From positions 124,001-188,000 of the forward strand of contig JAPWUV010000007.1 in assembly GCA_028275345.1 (NCBI GenBank): a stretch of 64,000 nucleotides of DNA, given 5' to 3'. Of the stretch, positions 29,106-37,576 are shown in pieces. Position 1 is the stretch's first letter. Every line of letters starts with the position of its first letter. The stretch comes from a bacterium. Its GTDB lineage: Bacteria; Zhuqueibacterota; Zhuqueibacteria; Oleimicrobiales; Geothermoviventaceae. The notes under the pieces were generated by a model. The model did no database searches and was not told where the DNA came from. It saw only the letters and a program-made list of their open reading frames with translations. A program made the position numbers and the translations under genes.

Positions 29106-30248
29106 ATGAGGGAGAAGGTCGCGGCAGCGGTGGTTCTTTTGAGCCTGGGAGCCGGCATATTGAACTGCGGCAAGGGACGAGGAGGAGGCATGCGGGTCTC
29201 ACGCGAGGTTTTCGGCAAGATGCCCGACGGGCGTGTGGTCGAGGCATTCGACCTCCGCAATGAGCACGGGATGAAGGCGCGGATCATCACCTACGGGGGC
29301 ATCGTCGTTTCGCTCGAAGTGCCCGATCGCCAGGGGAACTTCGCGGACGTCGTATTGGGCTACAACAGCCTGGAGCAGTATCTAAAAGATTCACCCTATT
29401 TCGGTGCAATCGTGGGACGCTACGGCAACCGCATCGCCAACGCGCGCTTTGTGCTCGACGGAGTTGAGTACCGGCTCGCCGCCAATGACGGTCCCAACCA
29501 CCTGCACGGAGGGCTGAAGGGCTTCGACAAGGTGGTGTGGCAGGGAGAGCCAATACGCGAGAAGGACGCGGTAGGTGTGCGTCTGACGTATCTCAGTCCC
29601 GACGGGGAGGAAGGCTACCCCGGGAACCTACATGCCACCGTGACCTACCGCCTCACGAACCGGAATGAGCTGCGCATCGACTATGAAGCGACGACGGACA
29701 AGCCGACGATCGTGAATCTCACGCATCACAGCTACTTCAATCTGGCTGGGGAGGGGAGGGGCGATATTCTCGGCCATCTGCTTCAGATCTACGCCGACCG
29801 TTTCACCCCGGTGGACGCTAAGCTGATCCCGACGGGCGAGCTACGCAGCGTTGAGGGGACTCCCTTCGACTTCCGCCAGCCCACAGCTATCGGCCAGCGT
29901 ATCGATTGGGACGACGAGCAGCTCCGCAACGGGCGCGGATATGACCACAACTTCGTCCTGAATTCCGGCGGAGGGACGCTTGCCCTGGCGGCGACCGTCT
30001 TCGAGCCCACCACCGGGCGGGCAATGGAGGTTCTCACCACAGAGCCCGGGCTGCAGTTTTACAGCGGCAATTTCCTGGACGGGCATCACGTGGGGAAGAG
30101 CGGAGAGCCTTACGGTCACCGTAGCGGATTCTGCCTGGAGGCTCAGCACTTCCCGGATTCTCCGAACAAGCCTCACTTCCCGTCCGTGGTGCTCCGCCCC
30201 GGCGAAGTGTACCGTCAGACCACGATCTACCGATTCTCTGTGCGGTGA
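29106..30248 (+). CDS. galM: Exported aldose 1-epimerase (galactose mutarotase)
   Basis: Interconverts alpha and beta anomers of galactose, glucose and related aldoses. The 380-residue protein has a signal sequence with a weak lipobox (ILNC, C21), so it likely acts outside the cytoplasm next to the glycosidases. Family hallmarks: RYGNRIANARF, NHLHGG with the catalytic His, LTHHSYFNLAGEG, and the catalytic Glu in GFCLEAQHFPDSPNKP. Length fits GalM (about 340-390). Its position 27 bases after the GH2 gene links it to turnover of the released sugar, which supports galactose or glucose as a product (inferred). Confidence 0.95.
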   Translation: MREKVAAAVVLLSLGAGILNCGKGRGGGMRVSREVFGKMPDGRVVEAFDLRNEHGMKARIITYGGIVVSLEVPDRQGNFADVVLGYNSLEQYLKDSPYFGAIVGRYGNRIANARFVLDGVEYRLAANDGPNHLHGGLKGFDKVVWQGEPIREKDAVGVRLTYLSPDGEEGYPGNLHATVTYRLTNRNELRIDYEATTDKPTIVNLTHHSYFNLAGEGRGDILGHLLQIYADRFTPVDAKLIPTGELRSVEGTPFDFRQPTAIGQRIDWDDEQLRNGRGYDHNFVLNSGGGTLALAATVFEPTTGRAMEVLTTEPGLQFYSGNFLDGHHVGKSGEPYGHRSGFCLEAQHFPDSPNKPHFPSVVLRPGEVYRQTTIYRFSVR

Positions 30249-30541
30249 TGGGAATGTGGTAGCCCGGAAGTTCGGCGAAGTCGTGGACCTGCGCAAGGCG
30301 CCGAGATCGGCTTGGCGTTTCTTGCCGGGGGTAAGAGGTCGGTCTTGTGCGCGGGAGCTTTCCGAACTGTCTGGGGCTGGGGGCGTGCTACTTGGCCGAT
30401 GCAACCTCGGATGAACCGAGAGGAAGACGGCCGTCAGCGCGTGAGGATCATCCGTGGATGGGGGCGCTCTGGGTGCAGTAAACGCCGTTTGAAGCGGCTA
30501 CAATGCCCGAACGGAACCCACGCAACCTCGGAGGGAAGGTG

Positions 30542-31534
30542 ATGCCGGATGAACATCGCTACGACCGGATGATCTACCGCCGTTGCGGGCGGAGCGGGAT
30601 CAAGCTACCCGCTGTGTCTCTCGGACTCTGGCATAATTTCGGCGGAGTGGATGATTTTTCGACCGCAAGGGCGATGGTCCTGCGGGCCTTCGATCTGGGG
30701 ATCAGTCATTTCGACCTGGCTAATAACTACGGCCCGCCCCCGGGCAGCGCGGAGGAGAATTTCGGCCGGATCCTTCGCCGCGACTTGGCGGGGTACCGAG
30801 ACGAGCTCATCATCTCCACCAAGGCCGGCTACTACATGTGGCCGGGGCCCTACGGAGAATGGGGATCGCGGAAGTATCTGTTGGCGAGCCTCGACCAGAG
30901 TCTGAGGCGCCTGGGTCTGGAATACGTCGATATCTTCTACAGCCACCGCTTCGATCCGGAGACCCCGCTGGAGGAGACGATGGGCGCGCTCGCACACGCC
31001 GTCCATCAAGGGAAAGCCCTGTACGCCGGGATCTCCAACTACGGCGTGGAGCAGACTCGCCAAGCCGCTGCCATCCTGAAGGAGCTCGGGGCTCCTTGCC
31101 TGATCCATCAGCCCCGGTACAATCTTTTCGACCGCTGGGTGGAGGGCGGCTTGCTGGACACCTTGCGGGAGCTCGGGATCGGCTGCATCGCTTTCTCCCC
31201 TCTGGCCCAGGGACTCCTGACGGAGCGCTATCTCCAGGGGATTCCTTCCGATGCCCGGGCGGCGAAGCCGCACGGTTTCCTCCGTCCCGACCACATCACG
31301 GAGGACAAGTTGGCAAGAGTGCGGGCGCTACGCGAGATTGCTCGAGCCCGCGGTCAATCCCTCGCACAAATGGCAATCGCCTGGCTGCTGCGCCGGCCGG
31401 AGGTGAGCTCGGTGCTGATCGGAGCGAGCAAAGTCAGTCAGCTGGAAGAAAACGTCGCGGCGCTCAACAACCTCCAGTTCGATCCGGAGGAGCTGGCCAA
31501 GATCGACGCCATTGTGGGGCCAACGGGCGGATGA
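30542..31534 (+). CDS. Aldo/keto reductase, YghZ-like
   Basis: NAD(P)H-dependent aldo/keto reductase of 330 residues in the YghZ/Kv-beta-like group (L-glyceraldehyde 3-phosphate or methylglyoxal reductase relatives). Diagnostic segments: FDLANNYGPPPGSAEENFG with the catalytic Asp and Tyr, the catalytic Lys in ISTKAGY, the catalytic His in YSHRFDP, and QPRYNLFDRW. The C-terminal cofactor segment SSVLIGASKVSQLEEN is complete. No signal peptide, so it is cytoplasmic. GGAGGGAAGGTG immediately precedes ATG 30542; the upstream in-frame ATG at 30503 lacks a site. It may detoxify or reduce aldehydes produced in sugar catabolism. Confidence 0.93.
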   Translation: MPDEHRYDRMIYRRCGRSGIKLPAVSLGLWHNFGGVDDFSTARAMVLRAFDLGISHFDLANNYGPPPGSAEENFGRILRRDLAGYRDELIISTKAGYYMWPGPYGEWGSRKYLLASLDQSLRRLGLEYVDIFYSHRFDPETPLEETMGALAHAVHQGKALYAGISNYGVEQTRQAAAILKELGAPCLIHQPRYNLFDRWVEGGLLDTLRELGIGCIAFSPLAQGLLTERYLQGIPSDARAAKPHGFLRPDHITEDKLARVRALREIARARGQSLAQMAIAWLLRRPEVSSVLIGASKVSQLEENVAALNNLQFDPEELAKIDAIVGPTGG

Positions 31535-31886
31535 AATGATGTTCTGCGTTTCTCGTAGCCGGAGACGCAATGGGCGGTAGCTCGGACGTCGGACCAGGAT
31601 TAGTGGGGGGGCTGGTATGGGGAAGGAGCCCAGCTCCCAGTCGCTCATCCGCAGGGGTTTGCCGCTGTGGCCTGCCGGTACGCGGGCCTCGACAGCAGGT
31701 CCCTTGGCGAATGCAGTCCGAAGGCACGACAAGGCCGAACGCTCCGATTCGCCCGGCCGTAGCCGCCTGGTGAATACTTTCCGCGCGGAAGACGGTGGCA
31801 GCTGCCTTTGCGGGACCGGGAGGACGAGGAGCCTCATTTAGGGGCACGAATCCTGACAAGGCAGGCGGAAATACGGAACGCCGACC
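31535..31886. other. Intergenic region before mtgA
   Basis: 352 bases with short open frames on both strands, none with recognisable motifs or a good ribosome-binding site. I see no convincing promoter or terminator. Confidence 0.4.
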
Positions 31887-32879
31887 GTGGCGATTTCGCA
31901 GGGGCCGAAGAGCGTGGAACAAGATCCGGTTCGAAAGAAAAGGCGATTGCGCACTTGGGCAGTGGCGTTGGGGATCGCGTTGGTCTTTCCCATAGCGACG
32001 GGGGCCTTTCTCTGGTTCTCCCTGCCGGATGTTACTTCCTTGCGCAAGGAGAATCCTCGCGCTACCGCCTTCATGCTCTATCGGGAGGAGCAGAGCCGGA
32101 AACAAGGCAAACGGCCCCGGCGCATCTGGTATTGGACTCCGCTCTCCCGGATCTCCCCGTACCTGATCCACGCCGTGCTGATCGCGGAGGACGACAAATT
32201 CTTCCAGCATCGAGGATTCGACTGGGAGTCCATGCGGGAGGCGCTCGAAAAGGATATCCGCAGGAAACGATTCGCCTTCGGTGGGTCGACCATTAGCCAG
32301 CAGCTGGCCAAGAACTTGTACCTGAGTCCCCGCAAGAGCCCGATCCGCAAACTGCGCGAGGCGATGATCGCCTATCGCCTCGAACGAAGCTTGTCGAAAC
32401 GGAGGATCCTCGAGCTCTACCTCAATGTGATCGAGTGGGGCGACGGGATCTACGGGGCGGAAGCAGCGGCCAGGATGTATTTCGGCTGTTCGGCCGCCGA
32501 GCTCTCGCCCTGGCAGGCGATCCGACTGGCCTCCGTCTTGCCTAATCCCATCCGGTATTCCCCGTTGGATTCCACCCGCAGGTGGCTGCGGAAAAAACGC
32601 GTCATGCTCGCGGAGCGGATGAGGAAACGCAACCTCATCAGTGAAGAGCAGTTTCGGGAAGTCCTGAGCAATCTCGGGTTGCAACCGCCTGAGCTCCTCC
32701 CCTCGCCGGAGCCCCCTATCCCCGCGGAGCCGAAGGAAGACGCCGGGAGCGGGGATTCGTCGGTGCCTCTTGACGGGCACGGGGACCTGAGCTGTGGATC
32801 TTTCTTCGGAACAGGTTGGAACCCCGCGGCGAAGTCGACGCGGGTGCACTCTGGGCAGGGCCGGATCGGCATAGCCTGA
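31887..32879 (+). CDS. mtgA: Monofunctional peptidoglycan glycosyltransferase MtgA
   Basis: Polymerises lipid II into glycan strands at the periplasmic face of the inner membrane (GT51). The 330-residue protein has a basic cytoplasmic N-terminus, one membrane anchor (about 25-46) and the GT51 domain. Catalytic Glu is in IAEDDKFFQHRGFDW, followed by GGSTISQQLAKNLYLSP and LERSLSKRRILELYLN with the second Glu. It lacks a transpeptidase domain. The ~60 C-terminal residues are a Pro/Ser-rich extension absent from typical MtgA (about 240 residues). The start is GTG 31887; no strong ribosome-binding site is visible, so the start is less sure than the function. Confidence 0.93.
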   Translation: MAISQGPKSVEQDPVRKKRRLRTWAVALGIALVFPIATGAFLWFSLPDVTSLRKENPRATAFMLYREEQSRKQGKRPRRIWYWTPLSRISPYLIHAVLIAEDDKFFQHRGFDWESMREALEKDIRRKRFAFGGSTISQQLAKNLYLSPRKSPIRKLREAMIAYRLERSLSKRRILELYLNVIEWGDGIYGAEAAARMYFGCSAAELSPWQAIRLASVLPNPIRYSPLDSTRRWLRKKRVMLAERMRKRNLISEEQFREVLSNLGLQPPELLPSPEPPIPAEPKEDAGSGDSSVPLDGHGDLSCGSFFGTGWNPAAKSTRVHSGQGRIGIA

Positions 32880-32996
32880 GGAGGTCTTCGCGGTCGGTGC
32901 GGGCGGCGGATTCACGCCTGTCAAGCTCAGACTCGGGCAGGGAGATCTCCGGACTTCATTGCGGTGAACGGGCTGGATCCAGCTGAGGAGGACGGC

Positions 32997-34784
32997 ATGC
33001 AACTGGCTCTCGTGGACTGGCTGATCGTGCTCGCCTATTTTGTCCTCTCGTTAGGGATTGGGCTTGCCGTAACGCGACGGGCGGGGAGGAGCTCTGAGGA
33101 ATACTTCGCTTCGGGCCGGGCCATGCCTTGGTGGCTCCTCGGGACCTCCATGGTGGCGACCACCTTTTCCGCCGACACGCCGAACCTGGTGACGGATATG
33201 GTCCGCCAACACGGGGTGGCGGGAAATTGGCTGTGGTGGGCATTTCTTCTCACCGGGATGACCACCGTTTTTATCTACGCGAAGCTTTGGCGACGTTCGC
33301 ACGTGCTGACGGATGTGGAGTTCTACGAGCTGCGCTACAGCGGCAAGACGGCGGCTTTCCTACGCGGGTTCCGTGCGTTGTATCTCGGTGTCTTCTTCAA
33401 CGTGATCATCATGGCCACGGTCCTCCTGGCGGCCATCAAAATCGCAGGCGTCATGCTGGGCTTCTCGCCGATCTGGGGTGTCACACTGATGTCGGGCATC
33501 GTGGTGGTTTATTCGATGTTGGGTGGACTCCTCGGCGTGCTGGTCACGGACTTTTTCCAGTTCTTCGTGGCCATGGCTGGTTCGGTGGTAGCAGCGATTG
33601 TGGTCCTGCGGTTGCCGCAGGTCGGCGGCCTGAGCGGGCTTCTCCATCACCCGAACGTGACGCACCGGACTTCCATCCTTCCCGACTTCTCGGACACTTC
33701 CCTGGTGGTCACCGTGTTTCTGGTTCCCTTGCTGGTGCAGTGGTGGAGCGTTTGGTACCCCGGGGCGGAGCCAGGCGGAGGCGGCTACATCGCGCAGCGG
33801 ATGCTCGCCGCCCGAGATGAGCGCCATGCGGTTGGGGCCACGCTTCTGTTCAATATTGCTCACTACGCGCTGCGGCCGTGGCCTTGGATTCTCGTGGCGT
33901 TGAGCTCGTTGATCGTCTTTCCCACCCTGGCCGACCTCCAGAAGGCGTTCCCGCGGATCCCGGGCAATATCCTTCGGCATGACCTGGCCTATCCAGCCAT
34001 GCTCACCTTTCTGCCTAAAGGCTTACTCGGGTTGATGATCGCTTCGTTGGTCGCGGCCGTGATGTCCACGATCTCCACTCATCTCAATTGGGGCGCCTCC
34101 TACATTGTGAATGACTTCTACAAGCGCTTCCTCAGGCCCTTTGCATCGGAGCGGGAGTTAGTGCGGGTGGGTCGCCTTGCCACTTTCCTCCTGATGGTGC
34201 TTGCGGCCACGCTGGCCCTCTTCCTCAGCAATGCGCTGCAAGCCTTCCACATCATGCTGCAGGTGGGAGCGGGCACGGGGCTGCTTTTCCTGCTGCGCTG
34301 GTTTTGGTGGCGGATCAACGCCGCGAGCGAACTCGCCGCGATGATTATCTCGTTCCTGGTCGCCGTGTTTCTGGAGATCATCTACCCGAGGTTGGGGTTG
34401 CCCGCCTTGGCGGAATGGCAGCGCCTGGTCGGTGGCGTTTTCGTCACCACGCTCGGATGGATCGCGGTGGCGATCGTCACGCCCCCCACGGAGTTGAAAA
34501 CGCTCGTCGCCTTCTACCGGAAGGTCTACCCGGGTGGCCCCGGCTGGAAGGCCATCCACCCGTACCTCGCTGGGAATCCCGATGACGGGACGGCGCCCCT
34601 CGACTGGAACCTTCCCAACGAATTGATTTGCGTCGTGCTGGGACTAATCGTGGTGTACGGGTTTCTCTTCGGGATGGGCTTCGCCATCTATGGGAACGGG
34701 CTTGCCGCATTCGTAGCGCTCAGTGCCTCAGGCTTGTCCGCAGTCGGACTGGCGAAGATGTGGGGGAAGCTTCGATTCCGGTGA
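32997..34784 (+). CDS. Sodium:solute symporter family transporter
   Basis: Inner-membrane permease of 595 residues with about 13-15 membrane helices, from the SSS family (sodium/glucose, proline or pantothenate symporters). Typical features: N-terminal LVDWLIVLAYFVLSLGIG, then RRAGRSSEEYFASGRAMPWWLLG, and the sodium-site region MIASLVAAVMSTISTHLNWG. GAGGAGG five bases upstream fixes ATG 32997. Being at the end of the glycosidase run, it probably imports a released sugar or sugar acid (inferred). It converges on the molybdenum-cofactor operon; the 109 bases between them contain a possible terminator. Confidence 0.93.
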   Translation: MQLALVDWLIVLAYFVLSLGIGLAVTRRAGRSSEEYFASGRAMPWWLLGTSMVATTFSADTPNLVTDMVRQHGVAGNWLWWAFLLTGMTTVFIYAKLWRRSHVLTDVEFYELRYSGKTAAFLRGFRALYLGVFFNVIIMATVLLAAIKIAGVMLGFSPIWGVTLMSGIVVVYSMLGGLLGVLVTDFFQFFVAMAGSVVAAIVVLRLPQVGGLSGLLHHPNVTHRTSILPDFSDTSLVVTVFLVPLLVQWWSVWYPGAEPGGGGYIAQRMLAARDERHAVGATLLFNIAHYALRPWPWILVALSSLIVFPTLADLQKAFPRIPGNILRHDLAYPAMLTFLPKGLLGLMIASLVAAVMSTISTHLNWGASYIVNDFYKRFLRPFASERELVRVGRLATFLLMVLAATLALFLSNALQAFHIMLQVGAGTGLLFLLRWFWWRINAASELAAMIISFLVAVFLEIIYPRLGLPALAEWQRLVGGVFVTTLGWIAVAIVTPPTELKTLVAFYRKVYPGGPGWKAIHPYLAGNPDDGTAPLDWNLPNELICVVLGLIVVYGFLFGMGFAIYGNGLAAFVALSASGLSAVGLAKMWGKLRFR

Positions 34785-34811
34785 GGGGGACAGTCAGGAC
34801 GCATCGGCGGG

Positions 34812-34843
34812 AGAAAGAACGTTCCCTTCGCTCCCAAGGGGAA
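34812..34843 (-). terminator. Possible terminator of the molybdenum-cofactor operon
   Basis: On the minus strand TTCCCCTT and AAGGGAA pair (one bulge) around GGGAGCG and are followed by CGTTCTTTCT. It lies ~50 bases beyond the MOSC stop codon. The T-run is interrupted, so the call is moderate. Confidence 0.45.
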
Positions 34844-34893
34844 AGGGAGGCCGGCCTGCCCGAAGACTGCGCGATGCCGCAGGTCTCGAGGCT

Positions 34894-35340
34894 TCAGGAG
34901 CGATCGCGGGGGAGGAGCGCGATGGGGTCCCCAGGTTTCACCTTTCCCCCTCGAAGCACCCGAGCAAACACCCCTTCGCGAGGCATAATGCAATCCCCCG
35001 TGAGCGCGGCGATGGCGCAGGGGGCATGACATTCTTTCCCGATCTGGGTGACCTCGAGTTCCACCTCCTCGCCAATGCGCAGCCGGTCGCCTACGCGCAG
35101 GCGGCTGAGGTGGATCCCCCGCGTCACGACATTCTCGCCGAAGGCTCCGTAGGCGAGGTGGGGGATGCGCTCGCGCATCCGAGCAATGCTTTCCAGGGCC
35201 AATAGGGAAACTTGGCGATGCCCGTCTCCGGCATGGGCGTCGCCCTCAAGGCCGTAGTTTGTGCGGAATACGGCTTCAGGGATGGGTTTCTTGGCGGTCC
35301 CTTTCCGTCGGGAGACGCACAGTGCAATTACCTCGGCCAT
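34894..35340 (-). CDS. MOSC-domain protein
   Basis: A 148-residue protein consisting of a single MOSC (Moco sulfurase C-terminal) domain, with the usual opening IALCVSRRKGTAKKP, the conserved LEGDAHAG and GRQVSLL-like HRQVSLL segments, and FGENVVTRG. A conserved Cys lies in IGKECHAPC. MOSC domains bind the molybdenum cofactor or act in sulfur transfer onto it. It starts three bases after the moeA stop codon and so is the last gene of the Moco operon. Stand-alone bacterial MOSC proteins are often found beside moaB/moaC, which agrees with a late step of cofactor maturation or delivery. Confidence 0.93.
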   Translation of the reverse strand: MAEVIALCVSRRKGTAKKPIPEAVFRTNYGLEGDAHAGDGHRQVSLLALESIARMRERIPHLAYGAFGENVVTRGIHLSRLRVGDRLRIGEEVELEVTQIGKECHAPCAIAALTGDCIMPREGVFARVLRGGKVKPGDPIALLPRDRS

Positions 35341-35343
35341 CGG

Positions 35344-36555
35344 CTATCCCCACGGGTACAGGATGGCTTCCACTTCCTTGCCCTCCGGCCATTCGGTCGC
35401 TGCGGGAACGAGGAATATGCTGTTCGCCTGGAGGAGGGAACTAAGCATGTGCGAGCCCTGCTTTGGGCATGGGGAAAGCTCCGTTCCGCCATCCGAGGCG
35501 CAGTGAGTTTTGGCTTGGAAGAAGGTGGGACGTTCGGAGCGATTCTCCACGGGCCGGGCCAATCTTGCCTTGACCGTGTCCCACCCGAATTCCCGTCCGG
35601 AGAGCCACCGAAGAGACGGCGCGAGGTAGCGCACGGCGCACACGAAGGCGGAGACGGGATTACCCGGAAGACCGAAGAGAACACGGTCCTTCGCCGAAGC
35701 GAAGAAGAGGGGCTTGCCCGGCTTTTGCCAGACGCGCCAGAACACGGGATGGAATCCCGCGCGTTCGGCACCGGCTTTGACGTGATCGTGGCTACCCACG
35801 GATACGCCGCCCGTCATCACGATGACGTCCGCACGCTCAGTTGCCTCCTCAACGGCCTGCGAGATCCGGTCGGGATCGTCCGGTAACACCTCACGGAGGA
35901 TCACCTCCGCCCCCAGCCAGCGGCAAAGGAGCTCCAGCATGATGCCATTGGCATCGCGGATCTGCCCGGGCTTTGGTTCCTCCCCGACCGGGACCAGCTC
36001 GTTTCCGGTCACGAGAATGGCCACCTGCGGCCTCGCCCACGCTTTGACTTCGGAAACCCCGAGGGCCGCCAGTGCGGCGATGTGATTGGGCCTCAACGTC
36101 GTGCCAGCGGTCAGCACCTGCTCTCCGGGGGCGATGTCCTCCCCTGCGATGCGGACATTCTTCCCCGGGCCGGCGGCCATTCGAACCAGAATCTCGGCCG
36201 TTTCCCCGTCGGTATCCTCCATCGGAATGACGGTGTCTGCTCCCGTGGGCAGAAGCGCCCCGGTGCTGATCTGCACCGCTTCTCCCGCGCCCAGCTTTCC
36301 CTGAAAAGGTGCGCCCGCTCGGCTTTCGCCCACTACGCGCAGGCGGACCGGTTGCCCTGAGGATGCCTTTTCCACGTCTTCCCAACGCACGGCGTAGCCG
36401 TCCATCGCTGAATTCGTGAAGCGAGGGGATGGCTCCGGCGCGGTCACCGCCTCGGCCAGCACCATTCCGAGAGCCTCGGCGAGGGAGACTCGTTTCACCC
36501 GCCGCGAGGGCAGGTGGTCTTGGACAAGTCGCGTTGCCTCCTCAATGCTGATCAT
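35344..36555 (-). CDS. moeA: Molybdopterin molybdenumtransferase MoeA
   Basis: Inserts molybdate into adenylated molybdopterin to give mature molybdenum cofactor. The 403-residue length and domain order match MoeA: N-terminal ISIEEATRLVQDHLPSRRV, the SAMDGYAV motif, domain II with IRIAGED-type residues, then domain III with the MoaB/MogA-like signature VMTGGVSVGSHD, and LFGLPGNPVSAFV. The start at 36555 matches the usual MoeA N-terminus; 41 further in-frame codons upstream look non-coding. It lies 94 bases downstream of the moaC/moaB fusion and three bases upstream of the MOSC gene. Confidence 0.96.
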   Translation of the reverse strand: MISIEEATRLVQDHLPSRRVKRVSLAEALGMVLAEAVTAPEPSPRFTNSAMDGYAVRWEDVEKASSGQPVRLRVVGESRAGAPFQGKLGAGEAVQISTGALLPTGADTVIPMEDTDGETAEILVRMAAGPGKNVRIAGEDIAPGEQVLTAGTTLRPNHIAALAALGVSEVKAWARPQVAILVTGNELVPVGEEPKPGQIRDANGIMLELLCRWLGAEVILREVLPDDPDRISQAVEEATERADVIVMTGGVSVGSHDHVKAGAERAGFHPVFWRVWQKPGKPLFFASAKDRVLFGLPGNPVSAFVCAVRYLAPSLRWLSGREFGWDTVKARLARPVENRSERPTFFQAKTHCASDGGTELSPCPKQGSHMLSSLLQANSIFLVPAATEWPEGKEVEAILYPWG

Positions 36556-36649
36556 CGCACACCCACGAAGTCTTCCCTCCTGAATAGCTGCCGATTCGCT
36601 GGGGCTCGTCGCAGGGAGAAAGGGAGCCCTGCCCCTGCGAGGCGGCCAT

Positions 36650-37576
36650 TTATCTCTGCCCGGTCTCTTCGTGTCCACCGCCCCACAGCATGGCGAAGGC
36701 GTGCTGCAGGCCGGGAAACAGCACCTGGAGGCTTTCGCGCACTCCTTTGACGCTCCCCGGCAGGTTGACGATCAGCGTGCGACCGCGAACGCCGCATACC
36801 TCCCGGGAGAGCGCAGCGTATGGAGTGCGGTCCCGGCCGTGACGGCGGATCGCCTCGGCGATGCCCGGGATTTCCTTGTCGATCACAGCTCGAGTGGCTT
36901 CGGGTGTCACGTCCCGGGGTCCAAGGCCCGTTCCCCCCGTGGTGAGAATCAGATCCACCCCCTCCTGGTCCGCCAGTTGTCGCAGGACGCCAGCGATTTC
37001 TTCCTGCTCATCGGGCACCACCGTGAGGAAGTCGACGCCGATGCCCTCCGCTTCGAGGAACTCCCGGATAGTTTTGCCGGAGCGGTCTTCGCGCTCGCCC
37101 CGGTAAGTGGAGTCGGAGACGACCACCACGGCGGCGCGGAGAGGACGAGGTAGTCTGTCGCGAAAATCCGACTTCCCTCCGCGTTTCTCGAGCAGTTCGA
37201 TGTCGCCCATCCGCAAGTTCGAATCGATGGGCTTGAGCATGTCGTACAGGTTAAGCAGAGCCGCGCTCACCGCGGTCAGCGCTTCCATCTCCACGCCCGT
37301 TTTCCAGACCGACTGCACCTCCGCGGTGACCTCAATGTGATCGGATCCCACGGCGAAATCCACCCCCACCCAGTCCAACGGGATGGGATGGCACATCACA
37401 ATCCATTCCGCCGTTCGCTTGGCCGCCAAGATCGCGGCGCTTCGGGCTACGGCAATGGGGTCGCCTTTGGGGATTTGACCTTGCCGCAATTGGTCCAAGG
37501 TCTGGCGCTGGGCATACAGTCGCCCACGAGCCTTGGCGTACCGGAGCGAGTGAGCCTTAGCTGAGACGTTCAGCAT
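36650..37576 (-). CDS. moaC: Bifunctional MoaC/MoaB (MogA-type) fusion protein
   Basis: A 308-residue fusion. Residues 1-145 are MoaC (cyclic pyranopterin monophosphate synthase): NVSAKAHSLRYAKARG, the catalytic-site run ILAAKRTAEWIVMCHPIPL, and LYDMLKPID with the second catalytic Lys, ending in LLEKRGGKSD. Residues 155-308 are a MoaB/MogA molybdopterin adenylyltransferase: VVVSDSTYRGEREDRSG and LTTGGTGLGPRDVTPEAT. The MoaC part lacks the short FTHLD-type N-terminal segment of stand-alone enzymes. ATG 37576 has GGAGG ten bases upstream; TTG 37585 is an alternative. It overlaps the end of the transporter gene by 20 bases. The fusion joins an early and a late step of the pathway. Confidence 0.94.
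   Translation of the reverse strand: MLNVSAKAHSLRYAKARGRLYAQRQTLDQLRQGQIPKGDPIAVARSAAILAAKRTAEWIVMCHPIPLDWVGVDFAVGSDHIEVTAEVQSVWKTGVEMEALTAVSAALLNLYDMLKPIDSNLRMGDIELLEKRGGKSDFRDRLPRPLRAAVVVVSDSTYRGEREDRSGKTIREFLEAEGIGVDFLTVVPDEQEEIAGVLRQLADQEGVDLILTTGGTGLGPRDVTPEATRAVIDKEIPGIAEAIRRHGRDRTPYAALSREVCGVRGRTLIVNLPGSVKGVRESLQVLFPGLQHAFAMLWGGGHEETGQR

Noticed and set aside
19041-34784. Classical polysaccharide utilisation locus (SusC/SusD)
   Set aside because: No TonB-dependent receptor or SusD-like lipoprotein is encoded among these genes.
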